A stretch of DNA of 64,000 nucleotides from Apostichopus japonicus (lineage: Eukaryota; Echinodermata; Holothuroidea; Aspidochirotida; Stichopodidae), in assembly GCF_037975245.1 (NCBI RefSeq), contig NC_092582.1, positions 8,622,501 to 8,686,500 of the forward strand, written 5' to 3'. Shown piece after piece: positions 34,138-46,505 of this stretch (position 1 is the first letter of the stretch; each line of letters begins with the position of its first letter). The translations under genes were made by a program, and so were the position numbers. Below the pieces are notes generated by a model, which saw only the letters and a list, made by a program, of their open reading frames with translations, made no database searches and was not told the origin of the DNA.

Positions 34138-37100
34138 GCTTAACCAGAATTCAAAAAATTGAATCTAAATTCGGAAGTTCGAATAAGGAGAAGGAAGGAG
34201 AAACGAACCGTTGACCTAATACGTTATGGTCAGAGCCTTCACGAGGTGCTGAAATGTCAAACATTTCTCAATCAAGTATAGATGAGAAAGTGTAACATCA
34301 AATTGGAAACATGTAATAGAAGAGCTCTGTAAAATGCAGCTGGTTTACCAAAGGGGACAATTCTTCTCTACTCTATCATCAAGATATCATCACATTCATT
34401 CATAATCTCGATTGTAAGGAGACCTGAGGTAGAGAGTGGATCAGTTACGTCGCTCTCTTGGGTGACTCTTCTTACAAAAATTACACCATCATCAAGACCA
34501 AGACCAAGCTTATTGCTATAAACGAATTTAATTGTATAGTTTTTTTTCAGGAGAAAATGTTCGTCCTTTCTAAAACGCATATCAAAAATCAATGGTTAAT
34601 AGACAGCAGTGCGATTTTTTTGTCTTAGCTAATCTTTTATTCCTTCGTCCTAATAAAAGATACAACAATCCAGCAGGAAGCCCTACAGGAAAAATAATCA
34701 CATCTTGAGGTCAACATATTTCAACATATTTTTCACTAGCCCGTTAACTGTATTTCCACTCTCTAGTCTGCCTCATAGTGTGCTATTTTTTGACTGAAAT
34801 GTGTCATGTTTTCTTTTGTACGATAGTACGAACAATATATTTTGGATTTAATAACAAAATAATGAAAGTATAGGAGCGGTTACAGCATGCAGTTATTTCA
34901 TGATGATAACAAAGAAGCAGCATTTGACTGTTATGTTGTTTGATTTTTTCTGTATATTGCGAACAAATTGCGTCCCGTTGATACATATTTCTAGCACCCT
35001 CTACTCCCTCCTTCTTTCGACCAACATTTACTGTAGCGCAATAAATACAACGGTATCATGGATTTGATTTGAATGTTTCCATGCTTCTTGATAGCAAAAT
35101 TTCCAAAACCTATGTAGTTCTTTCCATTAAAAAGACAATGTTTCCTTTGAAATAATGAAAGAAAATAATCCAAAGTTATTCAAGTCAACATTTTCCTGTT
35201 TACATATGGTTATTATTAACCTGCTTCGACCAACTATTCGTTCTTTTTTTAACTCTTTGACCCACTCCTGTAATATATGTCTGTATGTCAGTTCATGTTG
35301 CTTTAAAAATTCCATAGTTATTGATTGAAACTTAATACTTTTTAATCCTTTCCTGTTTGTGAGTCGTCAAAGTCGTTTTTCCAGGAAAATGTAGCAATTT
35401 TTTTCAGTAACACTTTGTAGGGAAGGTAAAGAATTTGTTTCCTTCTTTTTGTTTGGAGTGGTGTTTTCTTTCTATTTTTCGAACATGCCTAAATTTTTAA
35501 TTTATTTGCTATTTTTATCATAATTGTTTTTGTCTATATTTTTGGGGGTTGTCAAAGATATATACGGTATGACAAAATGACCAGTTGCAATGGTTTCCAA
35601 TAACTTTACAATAAAATTGTAAGTGATGACGTCACGCAGTACGTAATTAATCCCACTTGTAAATGTGTATGTCTTTTCAAGACTGTTATTGGTTTTTACA
35701 TACAAGTACATTGCATAGGAGACCAACTTACACATTCGTAGCTCTGCATGATATTAGAAGAAATATTATATTGTTTTCTAAATTTGCAAAGATGTAATTG
35801 AAGTTTTTATTTCTGACAAGACAAGAGGCCTCTGTAATGGTTTTTTGTTTATGAATATTTATGAATATTCAATATCATACACAAAATATGTTTAAGGAGT
35901 CTTACATGTTTGCACTGATATGAATAATACATTTTATTGTGAATGTGTATGTATGCATCAGTGTGTATGAAAACTTTCAAAAAGTTGGGATTTTTTGTCA
36001 GGGCAATCACAGGATTTGGACAAATTTTGGACTAACTTTTAGTAACGAGAAATTCGGTAAAACAGCTAGCAACGCGAATAAAATAGCCAACTTTTGGTTA
36101 AAGGTACCGCCAAATCAAGAGCATCGTCGACGTGCACGTCTGTAACGGAAAAGTTAACGTTTTGTCTAAACGTAGATGAGTGTTAAGTTTGTTTACTTGA
36201 ACAAACACAGTGATGGTTGACGAGTATGAACGAATATCTATCAACGAAATCCTCCAAAACTGAGTGGTACAAAAGGTAAATATAGTGAAAACATTTACGA
36301 ATGCTCAATTCACCGGGATTTGATAGTCTCTCAAAAAAGAGCTTGTTATCAAACTGGGTCTGTAATACTTGAACTTTAGATTTCGTCCCCGTTTCCGCTT
36401 GGTGGCGAATGTGCACTTTTAAGCAAATTGAGTTAAATATTCTTCTTACCTTTTTACAACAGAGGAATTGTATCGTGTGGTAAGCACTATGCTCCTGATG
36501 TATGAACCAAGTTTGAATTTTTTCTCGCATCTAAAGACTTGAGCAAGTGGCGTGTTTCAAGCAACTTTTAATGTCTTGAAAATGTAGGCTATGTGAGAGG
36601 CACATGACAAACAGCCTTCTAGCTTGTATTATTGTGTGCTCCACTCAGCTATTGTCATAGCTGTCTCTGGAAAATGCCGTGAGAAAGCAACCCCCCTCCC
36701 CAACCGCCACTATGCAATATACTTTTAGAAAAAGTAATTGCTTCTGCAACATTAACAGTGATCAGAATCACCCTTTCTATACTGTACTAAAATGTCTTCT
36801 GCACAAATTGAACATAAATCTAAGAAATCCCCACAACTTGTCAACACACAGAACAAGTTTACATAAACTCTTTTATAATCCGTGCTACTTTATACATTCC
36901 ATCCGAGCACTGAGGATGTTTGTTGTAGTCTGTTTGTTATATCGTTTTATGTATTTACTTTTGTATGTGTAGATGTATTTTATATGATATTCTATCACCT
37001 TGACATTTTCTCCCCTTTTATATTTGTTATTCTACCTGTTCACGTATTTTATGGCTCCTCTTTATAAATTTTATATTTTTACTGGAATGAATACGTAAAT

Positions 37101-37483
37101 AAAATAAAAGTAAGACATAAAAATAAATAAAAAAATAGATAAAAAGAATGCGCCACAAAATATAGTACAACTTGTAAACACTTGAACAAGAGCACTACAG
37201 TTGTTTATTTCCTACTTTAAACTTGAGGATTCACGCGAGGTTGGGTATTAATAATGTACCTGTGAGCGTACTAACAATTTCACATTCCCTTTTAAGGGAA
37301 TAGTATAGTGATGACCTGGATGGATGTTATCTTCTTTACACATTGCCTTTATTTGCTTCGTTTTTTTGTGTGTCCAAAGCAAAAGCTTCCAAACGTTTGA
37401 AGAGCAACTATAAACTATTGTCAGATTTCACGTAAATCACTAACTTGAAAATAAAGAATTGCACACATTTCCCTAGCCTATGT

Positions 37484-38136
37484 CAGGGTTTCTATAACTG
37501 TATCCCTGTATCCCCCCCCCACACACACACACAAACCCCCTGTGGATTTCAGAGTTGTCCACGAACCCCCAACTTTTCGAGACACACCTGAGTCATCATT
37601 ATACTATAATACACATTACAGTGCTTCGTAAAAGATCAGGTTCATAGTGTTATATTGAACCTGGTATATCATGTTAAAACAGGCTAATGACTGCATGTTG
37701 TCACTCATCAACAATTTTCAAGCATGAAATTATGATAACTTTGCTTTGTGTCGGGCAAAATGGAGGTCATCTGGAATTTCCAAAATAATTATAAAGACTT
37801 TGGCCAACCTTTCAGTTACTTTCTCAGCTCTTTATCTTCACTACGTACTGTCATGCGCACACCAACTTCACCAAAGTCATGCGGCCTGTGTCTGTTTCAT
37901 AATTCAGTTATTTATCACATGCACTGTACGGTACTACTATCGCAACATATGCGTATGGAACGCGAAAAGAGTTTGTCGATAGGTACGACTTTTGTACATT
38001 ACTAAATTATATGATATATCAGATTTAAGTACAACAACAAGTACTCTAGTTTTGACTTTCAGAAACGTTTCATGAACCCCTTGGGATGGACTCACATACC
38101 CCTGTGGGTTCATGCATCCCAGTTAGGGAACCACTG
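37484..38136. mobile_element. hAT-like MITE, about 650 bp, old
   Basis: The right end AGTTAGGGAACCACTG and left end CAGGGTTTCTATAACT are imperfect inverted ends of the CAG..CTG type. Flanking octamers (gcctatgt / gtcaacgt) share five of eight bases, which could be a decayed target duplication. Open frames at 37746-38005 lie inside it. Confidence 0.5.
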
Positions 38137-38337
38137 GTCAACGTGCTTCATAAGAGTTCCGACTTGACAGATTACGCTACTGGAACTATTATTATTGACA
38201 ATAAACAATAGAATATTTATGTCTTGTCAGAATTTAGTTATATTTCATAACGAGCGGTTACAAGCAAAATTTAATATATTTATCATGTTAATCATGATGC
38301 GTTCCAATTACGTTATGAATGTTTTCGTCCACTGTAG

Positions 38338-38530
38338 TGCAGAACATAGGAGAAATAAAAAAGGATACATTAGTACTTTAGAAGTGATAAATAATAACAC
38401 TAGCAGCACACCAACGATGCAGGACTTGCAATGTATCATCGATGACACGGCGCCTGCCAATAGACTGGTTACTGTGCTTTATAAGGATCCAAACCTTTAC
38501 ACCAGAGAGTTTCCATCCCATGCAAGTTGA
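38338..38530 (+). CDS. Terminal exon of the unrecognised split gene
   Basis: The acceptor gttttcgtccactgtag precedes 193 nt ending in TGA (38528-38530). The incoming 1 nt joins exon 7 (GG + T = Gly). It reads AEHRRNKKGYISTLEVINNN, then MQDLQCIIDDTAPANRL, and ends VLYKDPNLYTREFPSHAS. A basic patch followed by Ser/Thr/Asn and tyrosine motifs again resembles a cytoplasmic tail. The open frame extends upstream of the acceptor to 38195, but that part is AT-driven. I recognise no domain. Confidence 0.5.
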
Positions 38531-39952
38531 CGTCATAAACAATATCATACACAAAGTCGTAAAGATCTACGTTTTTTCAAAGCATAACAGCCGGGCAATG
38601 TAACGGTTGGGGGGGGGGGGGTGGTGGGTCGGGAGCGATTACATAGCTTCATTCAACCGTATTAGGATATGTTGCTTAATTTCTTAATGGATAAATTAAC
38701 CTGAATAAGTGGTTACGAATTCCTGTAGAGGTTCTTATCTATGATACAGTACTGAGGATGATTAATGTTGGGGGATAGTTGTATCAATTAGGCCTAACTG
38801 AATTTCAAAACGACGTAAATTAACACGAACAACATGATATCTTAAATAAATCCATGTTTTCAACTTCTTCATTAACTTGTCAGCAACCGGCTCTCCTTGC
38901 CCTCTCTGCCCCTTCCACTCACCCCATCCAAACCCCTCCATGCTACCCAAGAAAAACATACTGAACACGTATGTTGATATAGTTGTGTATAACCCATTCA
39001 AAATACCCTGTCTATTTTAGACATTGTAGAAAATCGTGAGGTTCTTTTTAAAATAAATAAGACCAATGTATCACCCCTTTGATTATTTCCTTCTATCCTA
39101 AGGTTTTCCCACCTAATCACGCGCCCCCTCCTTTCACCATGTGACAGTGAAAATTCACGGTGTACCCTATGGTTACTACACATTAAAGTGACGAATACAG
39201 TCTATGATAGGAAGAAACTACAACATTTAGTTCTAGCATAGAGACGAATTTGTGACGAATATTTGACGAATGTCTAAAAAGTACTGACAAATGACATGAC
39301 ATAACGACGAATATGTTGACACTAACTTAATTAATATTCTGTGAGAAATGTTTTGATCAGCATCAAATATGAGAACACAAAGGTCTTCTTGTTATGTTAC
39401 ATATATTTATAACTTTCGGTAAAAAATAACCTTTTTTAATTCTTTTTAGCGCGTTTCAAAACTCACGTTTTATACATTCGTCACTACGCCAGAACGGGGA
39501 TAATTTATTAACCATTCAGAATATATATATTCACATCATAAAATGCAACCCAAGGCACCCATTGAACTTTGTGATTTTATTGTTACTGTGAAGTGCTTAT
39601 CATATTCTAGGTTTAATAGATGAATATTTATCAGTCTCCTTAACTGTGTAAAAATCAAAATTGAATATTCATATTAGATATCAGTTATGTTAGATATATA
39701 TGAAGACAGACAGATCTAACGGTACATTACGGAGTATTACACGAATAGACGTGAATCATATGACTACATCACAGACTCCTGGATGGAGAGTTACTTGAGT
39801 TTCGCAAAATCTAATAAATGTTATGTATGCTATGGTGAGTTATTAGTTTTTATTAGAAAAAGACTATTTCAATTGTTCATGTTCGTATCCTTACTGGTGA
39901 TCGATATGTTCACTTCCAAAACCTGAAATATTCCAACTGGAGTTTAGTTATT
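38531..39952. other. Intergenic spacer between the split gene and the NLR gene
   Basis: No supported gene. Overlapping frames at 38762-39183 are antisense-only and lack context. A G-run lies at 38610-38622. Confidence 0.4.
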
Positions 39953-39960
39953 GTTTAAAC

Positions 39961-40363
39961 CAGGGTTGTCCAACCTACGGCCCGCGTGCCACAGACCGGC
40001 CCGCCGCAGGGTTGCGTCCGGCCCGCCAGAGATGCTCTACGGTGCGAAATTTTAGTGAGCAGATTTATTGATAACAATTTGAAGCTATATAATCAATCAT
40101 TCGAACCTTCTGGGTCCAAAAAAACTGGATACAGGTCAGTTTGTGTGACACTCTCAGCGGAGGGGGGGGGGGGCGGCTGGACTTTATTCATCTGTTTTAT
40201 CAGGAAGGAAAATAAATCAGTGCGCTCCGCGCGGAGTTCTCACATTTTGTTGCCTTGGGCTTAGGGCAAAAAATCGAAAAATCGAGCGTAGGGTTCATGC
40301 GGCCCCCTCCTTCATCATAATGTTTCCATGTGGCCCTCCTCTGCAAATGGTTGGACAACCCTG
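39961..40363. mobile_element. hAT-like MITE, 403 bp, with perfect ends
   Basis: It begins cagggttgtccaac and ends gttggacaaccctg (14-bp perfect TIR). It is flanked by exact 8-bp repeats gtttaaac (39953-39960 and 40364-40371). These are textbook hAT ends. No coding capacity. Confidence 0.9.
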
Positions 40364-40403
40364 GTTTAAACCTACCTACGTAATTTGGTAACATTTTAAG
40401 CAG

Positions 40404-40443
40404 ACCAAAGAAGAAAATGAACAAGAAAGACAAAAACAAAAAC
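40404..40443 (+). other. Possible 5' leader exon of the NLR gene
   Basis: An acceptor-like attttaagcag and donor gtaagt bound 40 A-rich nt (TKEENEQERQKQK if translated). Joining it to the exon at 40817 in frame meets a TGA, so if real it is more likely untranslated leader. Confidence 0.25.
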
Positions 40444-40816
40444 GTAAGTAAACTTAAACGGAAAGAATCCCGATAACTTTAGACTTTCTTTAAAATTTTC
40501 GCGTCTTGATTTCTGTCATATAGGGAAATCGACTTGTCGCACAGACATCTGTTCGCTTGTGTGTGTGTTGGGGGAGGGGGGGGGGAAGGTTGGGGTTGGA
40601 GGAGTGAGGTTTTTTAAATGACATACAATCATCAGATGTTTAATACAATTGTTTTGGAGTTCCTACAGCTACACATACTCATCACCTTCTTCTATATTTT
40701 TTATTATTGAGTTTTATATAGACCAATGAATTATTTAATCTTATTATAGGCAACAAATATCCACTTATTAGTAAGTGTGTGTTTCACTAGCAACCATTTT
40801 ACTTTCTCTCTTACAG

Positions 40817-40879
40817 ATTTCAATTGGTTGCGAGAAATGGCTTGACCTCTGAGTTATAGCATGGCGTCTGAACTTGCAG
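40817..40879 (+). CDS. NLR gene exon with start codon (coding part 40861-40879)
   Basis: The acceptor ctctcttacag precedes 63 nt. After a 2-codon upstream ORF (40834) the ATG at 40861 gives MASELA plus one base, then the donor g/gtgagt (phase 1). The NACHT exon at 42503 needs exactly one incoming base, and the join makes Glu: MASELA-E-KKRRLISSLK. There is no Death, CARD or Pyrin domain, so the NACHT begins almost at the N-terminus, unless another exon exists that I missed. Starting at this ATG is an inference from phase. Confidence 0.5.
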
Positions 40880-42502
40880 GTGAGTTTAAATGTAAACCTA
40901 TACACACCCGATTGGTTTTTCTTCTTCGTGTTTTTCTTCTCCAATTTTTCAGCTGTCATTCAGCTACAAACTCCTGAAGTTTGTTAGTGCAAGGGGGAAA
41001 GGGGGGGGGGGGCACTTTGTCCTCCAATTTTCCCAGACCTTGGGTTTCCTTTTTATTCGATTCGGTCAGTAATTTGTTGGGTTATGCCAAAGTAATACTG
41101 ACAATTCTGCAATGCTTTTTACATATTTAAAATGTCATTATACCGGTTTTAAAAAATCGACACATTGTAACGATTTTTATTTAAATCAGTATTGCGCTAG
41201 TACCAGTTTCCATAACAACTCCTTGCTAGTACTAGCATACTACTTATAGTACCATTGTAACAGTGCCATACAAGCCTATGTCCTTAAAGTTTATCCAGCT
41301 TTGTTGTATTGAACATTGAGAGAAACACTGATATAGACACGGAGAAAGTTGTTAGTTATTTTGCCTCCTACGAGAATGTCAACGGGCGCCGTCCAGCCCT
41401 TTGTTAACAATAAGATTAACCATTTGTTACTTTTTATGTCGCTTAGTAAATCTGGCTACACTTTTATGCATTTAGCATATAATTACATGTTCAAATACAC
41501 AAACTGCATCTAGGAAATAACCTTTAAGCATTGCACCATATGTAGTGACCCCCTCCATAATTTCTCTTCGTGACACGTGCTGTAGAAAAAGAAATATCAT
41601 CAAAGGCTCAAGCTTCCAAGTACTTCTCCCCCTGCACCAGCTCTCCTGGTATTTCAAATCAATGGCGTGTACAGGATTTCAAAGGTGGGGAATGGGATAA
41701 TTTCATTTTGAGGCATATTTAAATTATAATTTAGGTCTATATCAATAGCCCTAAACGCAAGATTGTGCTAAATCTTAATAATAAACTCCAACATTCTTGT
41801 AAATATTTAGGTAGTGACCTGAATCGTTGTGTAAGGGCATTGAGGTTTGGAACTGAACTTTGCATGGGAGGGACAGAGGCGAATGAAGGATTTTATAATG
41901 GAGGTGTGCCTTACTGGGTTCATTGAAGCCCCCGCCCACACCCTTGGGCAAGCCAAATACAACTGCTTTAGAACAACTAATTTCCTCTCACTCAAATGTG
42001 TGTTTTGAACTCGTGAAGGGGGAACAAAACTATTTTAAGACGCTGTAGCTTTGGGGGTTGGCCCCAGGCTTGACCCCAAGTAGGGCTGAACTACATTCAA
42101 GAGCAATTAAATAGGCCTCACCATGTAGGCCTATTTTTGTGCTCTAACCTCGCTACGAGAGAACTACAAATACAGTAAAAACACTGTATAGCAACAAATT
42201 GCCGCTTATTTCGAATTCGATTTAGAGAAAATGTTTCAGAATCGGTCTAGGCCTTTATAAAACAAAGGTGAATTGTATGCCCCTTGCCTGAACTAGATGA
42301 CTTAAGAAACGCGTAAGCTGAAATTAAAAACTGCCGAGGGTTTCAAAGTCTGCCGAAGTACGTTTAGTATAAACAAAGGCTTTAATTATTGTAAATTTAG
42401 ACTACATTATATTGCATTCAGAAGTATTACGTGTCCATTCACACCCACCTTTTCTGTAGAATTAATATTCTTCATGTCACTCAATGTTTGTTTACTACAC
42501 AG
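40880..42502. other. NLR gene intron 1
   Basis: No exon or clear repeat recognised. Short frames at 41472-41657 and 41807-41995 are unsupported. A G-run sits at about 41000. Confidence 0.4.
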
Positions 42503-44007
42503 AAAAGAAGAGGCGACTGATAAGCTCACTAAAGTCAACATACACAGGTCAATATAACGCAGTACAGCCTATACCTTACATCAGAGATAGACTGTACTGT
42601 GTGGATAAGGTATTTGTTGAGGGCAGTGTGCACTTCTTGGTTGCCGATGAGGCGGGTGTGCGGGGTAAGGAGACTTCATGGGAACGGTTAGAGTCTTACA
42701 AGAGAATCTATAGCGATCGTCGTATCAAATCAACAAGACGTATACTAGAGGGTGAACCTGGATACGGTAAATCAACTTTGACCCTACAGCTAGCCTATGA
42801 TTGGTGTAATGGTGTCCAGGATTCCCCGTTTGGAGACGTAGAAATACTCATCCTTCTCAGGTTAAGACAACTCGGTGGTGTGAAGTCGATCTACAGAGCT
42901 ATCAATCGCTTCATTGCGTCAGGTTCTCGTTTATCTGATAAAGATATTGAAGATGTTCTAAAGAACACTTCCTCCGTAGAGATACTTCTTGATGGCTACG
43001 ACGAGTATCCTGATCAAGATAAGATCACAGGAAATGAGGTCAGAGGCATCATCATGAGAGAGATGTTCCCAAATCATGATGTAACTCTGACAACAAGATA
43101 CCTTCCAAAGAAGTTTCCGAAATTGACAAAACGAGTAAAACTGACTGGATTCGACGACGCCGCGCGAGATGAGTATCTCCGTAAGGCTGTCGTAGGTAAC
43201 GATCAGAAAGCCCTGAAACAGATCAAACAACGACTCCGGGAAAACCCCATCTTAGCTGATCTCTGTCAGGTTCCGCTCTTCTTCGTCATGTTTGCTCACG
43301 TTGCTCATGAAAACCAGGAATTTAAGAAATTCAAATCAGTCACGAGTTTCTTTAAGTATATGATCACGTGCTTTCATGAGCACATGCGCAATAAGACAAG
43401 GGACGACAGTGTTAGGCAGGTGATCTTAAAATTTGAAAGTGAACATGATGAACTGAACAAACTAGCATACGAGGGTCTTAGTAGGAAATACCAGCAGATT
43501 GTCTGGAGAAAGGATGAAATGGTAAAACGACTTGGTCAAGAATTTTACGATCAGTATGTTGGCGTTGGTATCCTTGTCGAGGAACAAGTTCTAAGTGACA
43601 ATGACACGGCGTATACTGAGAGCTTTACAATTGAAGTAAGGTTCTATCACAAAATATTTTGTGAATTTTACGCCTCTTACAGGTTAATGCTGGTCGTATT
43701 AGGACACGAAGTCTCTGAATTAGGACGATTCTTAGGGAGGATGGACCCGTTTGACCTTCAGTATCTCTATCGCTTTGCTTGTGGACTGAATCCTTCCGCA
43801 GGAGCGAAAATATTCCAGTACTTGAAGAGCATCAATGGTGGAGACAAGTTTGCAATCCTCTGTATCCTGGAACAAACTGGTAAGGTTGATGACATCAAGG
43901 ACGCCGTCATGGATCTGTGTTCAAGACGAGTGGATATTTATAGCAGTCACAGTAAATTACTTCAGAGATCTACCATCCAGCTACTTGAGATAGCAGCCAG
44001 ATATGAC
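42503..44007 (+). CDS. NACHT exon of an NLR-type immune receptor
   Basis: One 1505-nt exon between acceptor ttgtttactacacag and donor gac/gtaagt; enters with 2 nt, leaves in phase 0. An N-terminal part (YTGQYNAVQPIPYIRDRLYC) precedes the NACHT ATPase: Walker A GEPGYGKST at 42751, Walker B EILLDGYDEY at about 42979, sensor LTTRY at about 43087, and NPILADLCQVPLFF with the conserved Pro at about 43243. A winged-helix region follows, with FYHKIFCEFYASYRL (compare the usual HKTFQEFLAA). NACHT proteins are cytosolic ATP-driven oligomerising sensors. The catalytic residues are present and no stop interrupts the exon, so the copy looks functional. The frame runs back to an ATG at 42484, but that lies in the acceptor. 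LRR sequence should follow at 60743. Confidence 0.92.
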
Positions 44008-44051
44008 GTAAGTATTCAGATTCTTATTGCATGCAATGCTATAATTATGTA

Positions 44052-44424
44052 CAGTGGCGTAGGAAGGTACTTTTGAGTGGGGGGCTGAAGACTGATGGCC
44101 GGCCTGGAGGAGGGGTCTAAGGGGAGGGGGTGTCCCCCTCCCCTTTGGAATTTTTTGCATTTCCAGGTGGCCTCAGATGCAATTTGGTGCAATATAGCAC
44201 ACTTCAACACCCACTCCATTTTGTAAACTTAATTTTGTACTTTCACCTGGCCTTAGATGCAATTTGGTGCTCCAAATGAGATTTTTTTTTCTCATTTGGA
44301 AATGAAAAAGGGGTTTTCTGACTTGCGGAGCGGGGGGGGGGGGGCGGAATGATACTTCCGCCCCTCCACATTTTTCACTGGGGGGCTGGCGCCCCCCCCA
44401 GCCCCCCCGGTTCCTACGCCCTTG
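44052..44424. mobile_element. hAT-like MITE, 373 bp
   Basis: It starts CAGTGGCGTAGGAAGG and ends TTCCTACGCCCTTG, with exact 8-bp flanks attatgta (44044-44051 and 44425-44432). A closely related copy is at 56822-57183. It lies about 45 bases past the NACHT exon's splice donor. Confidence 0.9.
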
Positions 44425-44725
44425 ATTATGTACAGTACTGAAAAAAAAAACAATCATCAAAAGAAGCGGCCCGTTAGAGAGAGTAATTTGTTACGAATTT
44501 TTACAAACAGCATAATGAATACTAAGTGTATTTAGTCTACACAGATCGCAAGGTTAATAGTGTTTGGTAGTGAACGGGCTCTACCTATATCTGTTGAACT
44601 ATGCTTTATCTCTGGTTAACCGTCATGTTGATGATAGTCAAACGAACCTTTTCTTCCTCAAATATTTTCTTAAACACAAAAACATTTATCTTACCATTGT
44701 CTGTGATAGTCCTTAAAAGTCGTTA

Positions 44726-44758
44726 AACCAGGGAGTTGTACTAAACAACTCCCTGGTT
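44726..44758. repeat. Perfect 14-bp hairpin
   Basis: AACCAGGGAGTTGT (44726-44739) and its exact complement (44745-44758) enclose a 5-base loop. It may be the two joined ends of a deleted TIR element. Confidence 0.7.
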
Positions 44759-46320
44759 AGACCGTGTAGTTGATTGCAATATACAAGATATTCACCGCGA
44801 AGAGTTGACGATCGTTCGGGACAATGCTATTCAGAGGAAGGGGAAACAAGCGGGATGACGTATTCTGGATGCAGACGAATATCATCAATCCGGTTTTTGA
44901 AATTCCGAAATATAATCCACATTATTCACTTACCTTTCCTTTTATAGACAGGGAGTAGGGGGGGGGGTGGACTATTCACACATCCACTTACCCTTCTGCT
45001 TACCACGATATATGAATGTATGAAGAACTTCAATCATTTTGAATCCATATAATTGAAGGCAGATTATTAAAGAGATAAAACGACTCTAAGATGCAAAATA
45101 TAGAAATGAGCTAGTAAACAGTAGAACATGGATCCAAGTCCGATCATAATATCATCTTCCATCGCTGAGATATAAAACTTTGAACTTTCCCAGTTTACTT
45201 GCATTGGATATAGGTCACATTTTTTAACAATTTTTGATCACACACCTATGCATCGAACTGTCTACTCTTTGATATTCATTGAAGGCCAATTCCACTATTG
45301 CAAAATAATGTTTAATTTTGTGGGAGTCACTAGATTGTATACCTCACCAACACAAAATAAGGTGCCGCCAAATACTTTCTTCAAGTCATAAAAACTAAAC
45401 TAGCCTAATTTTAACGAAACGCAAATATTATCAGTTGTACAATCCATATATGACATCACATGTTATTTTGAAATACACGTATCATCCTTCAATACTTTAA
45501 TTAAACGTAAATTTTGTCACCCAATACTGCTTTTTAGCAACCAAGTATTTTCTAAAAGAGGAAACTTTCACACCAGACTAATCTGATAAACTCAGTACCG
45601 ACGGATACCAAGGGTGGGTAAAGGGGGGGGGGGGGTTGTTTTTGTTAAAAAGCTCGGTCCACTTTTCAAATACTTCCTTTTCCCCATTTAGAGATGATTC
45701 CACACTGACCAAATGAAATGCTTTGCCATTGTTTATATTAGATGGTTGTTGAAAACAAATGGGATAAGTTGGTGGAAGGGTAGTACAGCATGAATTAAAG
45801 ACATAGGTATCTATAGGTGCCTTGTAGGGGAAGTACAGTATGGATTGATACCATAGTGCTATAGGTGCCTTGGATGGGTAGTACAGCATAAACACCATAG
45901 TGTTATAGGTGCCTTGGAGGGGTAGTACAGCATGACTTAAACACCATAGTGTTACAGGTGCCTTGGATGGGTAGTACAGCATACATTAAACACTATAGTG
46001 CTAAAGGCTCTTAGGAGAGGTAGTACAGCTAAATTAAACACCATAGTCCTATAGGCTCCTTGGAGGGATAGTACAGCATAAATTAAACACCATAGTGTTA
46101 TAGGTGCCTTGGATGGGTAGTACAGTATAAATTAAACATCATAGTGTTATAGGTGCCTTGGAGCGGTAGTACAGCATGACTTAAACACCATAGTGTTATA
46201 GGTGCCTTGGATGGGTAGTACAGCATAAATTAAACACCATATAGTGTTATAGGCTCCTTGGAGGGGTAGTACAGCATAATTTGTATGTATGTATGTATGT
46301 ATGTATTAAACACCATAGTC

Positions 46321-46505
46321 CTATGTGATGTTTCAAGATAGTAAACAGACAAGCGATGGTTATGATAACGATGGATTTATTCTGTTACTCTTTTGTTGAC
46401 AAGCGATCTGTTTCTTGTATGTGATGCATGACCATTATTTACTTCATAAATCAGAGGGCAGTATTTACTTTTTAGAATCATGTATACTAATCAAATCAAT
46501 TACAT
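46321..46505. repeat. Higher-order spacer, copy 1
   Basis: Non-minisatellite block (tgatgtttcaagatagtaaa... to ...cattacatcc-type end) found again at 47325-47512 and 48379-48567, almost identical. It marks block-wise duplication of the array. Confidence 0.85.

Larger units (their letters stand above)
30326..38337. other. Long intron of the unrecognised gene
   Basis: It contains a 143-bp tandem repeat (30855-31430), two hAT-like elements (33661-34137, 37484-38136) and otherwise AT-rich sequence. A possible alternative terminal exon lies at 34551-34599 (phase-compatible with exon 7, about 16 codons to TAA, with AATAAA at 34652-34657). An antisense open frame at 34368-34592 covers the same place, so neither is secure. 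The stretch at 36880-37130 is T-rich and ends in repeated AATAAA words, like a retroelement tail; I could not identify one. Confidence 0.35.

Noticed and set aside
34368-34592. 74-codon minus-strand frame with an acidic C-terminus
   Set aside because: Protein-like, but has no partner exon or domain. It could be chance in AT-rich DNA.
34551-34599. Alternative terminal exon of the split gene with AATAAA downstream
   Set aside because: Phase-compatible, but very short and overlapped by an antisense frame. The exon at 38338 has better coding character.
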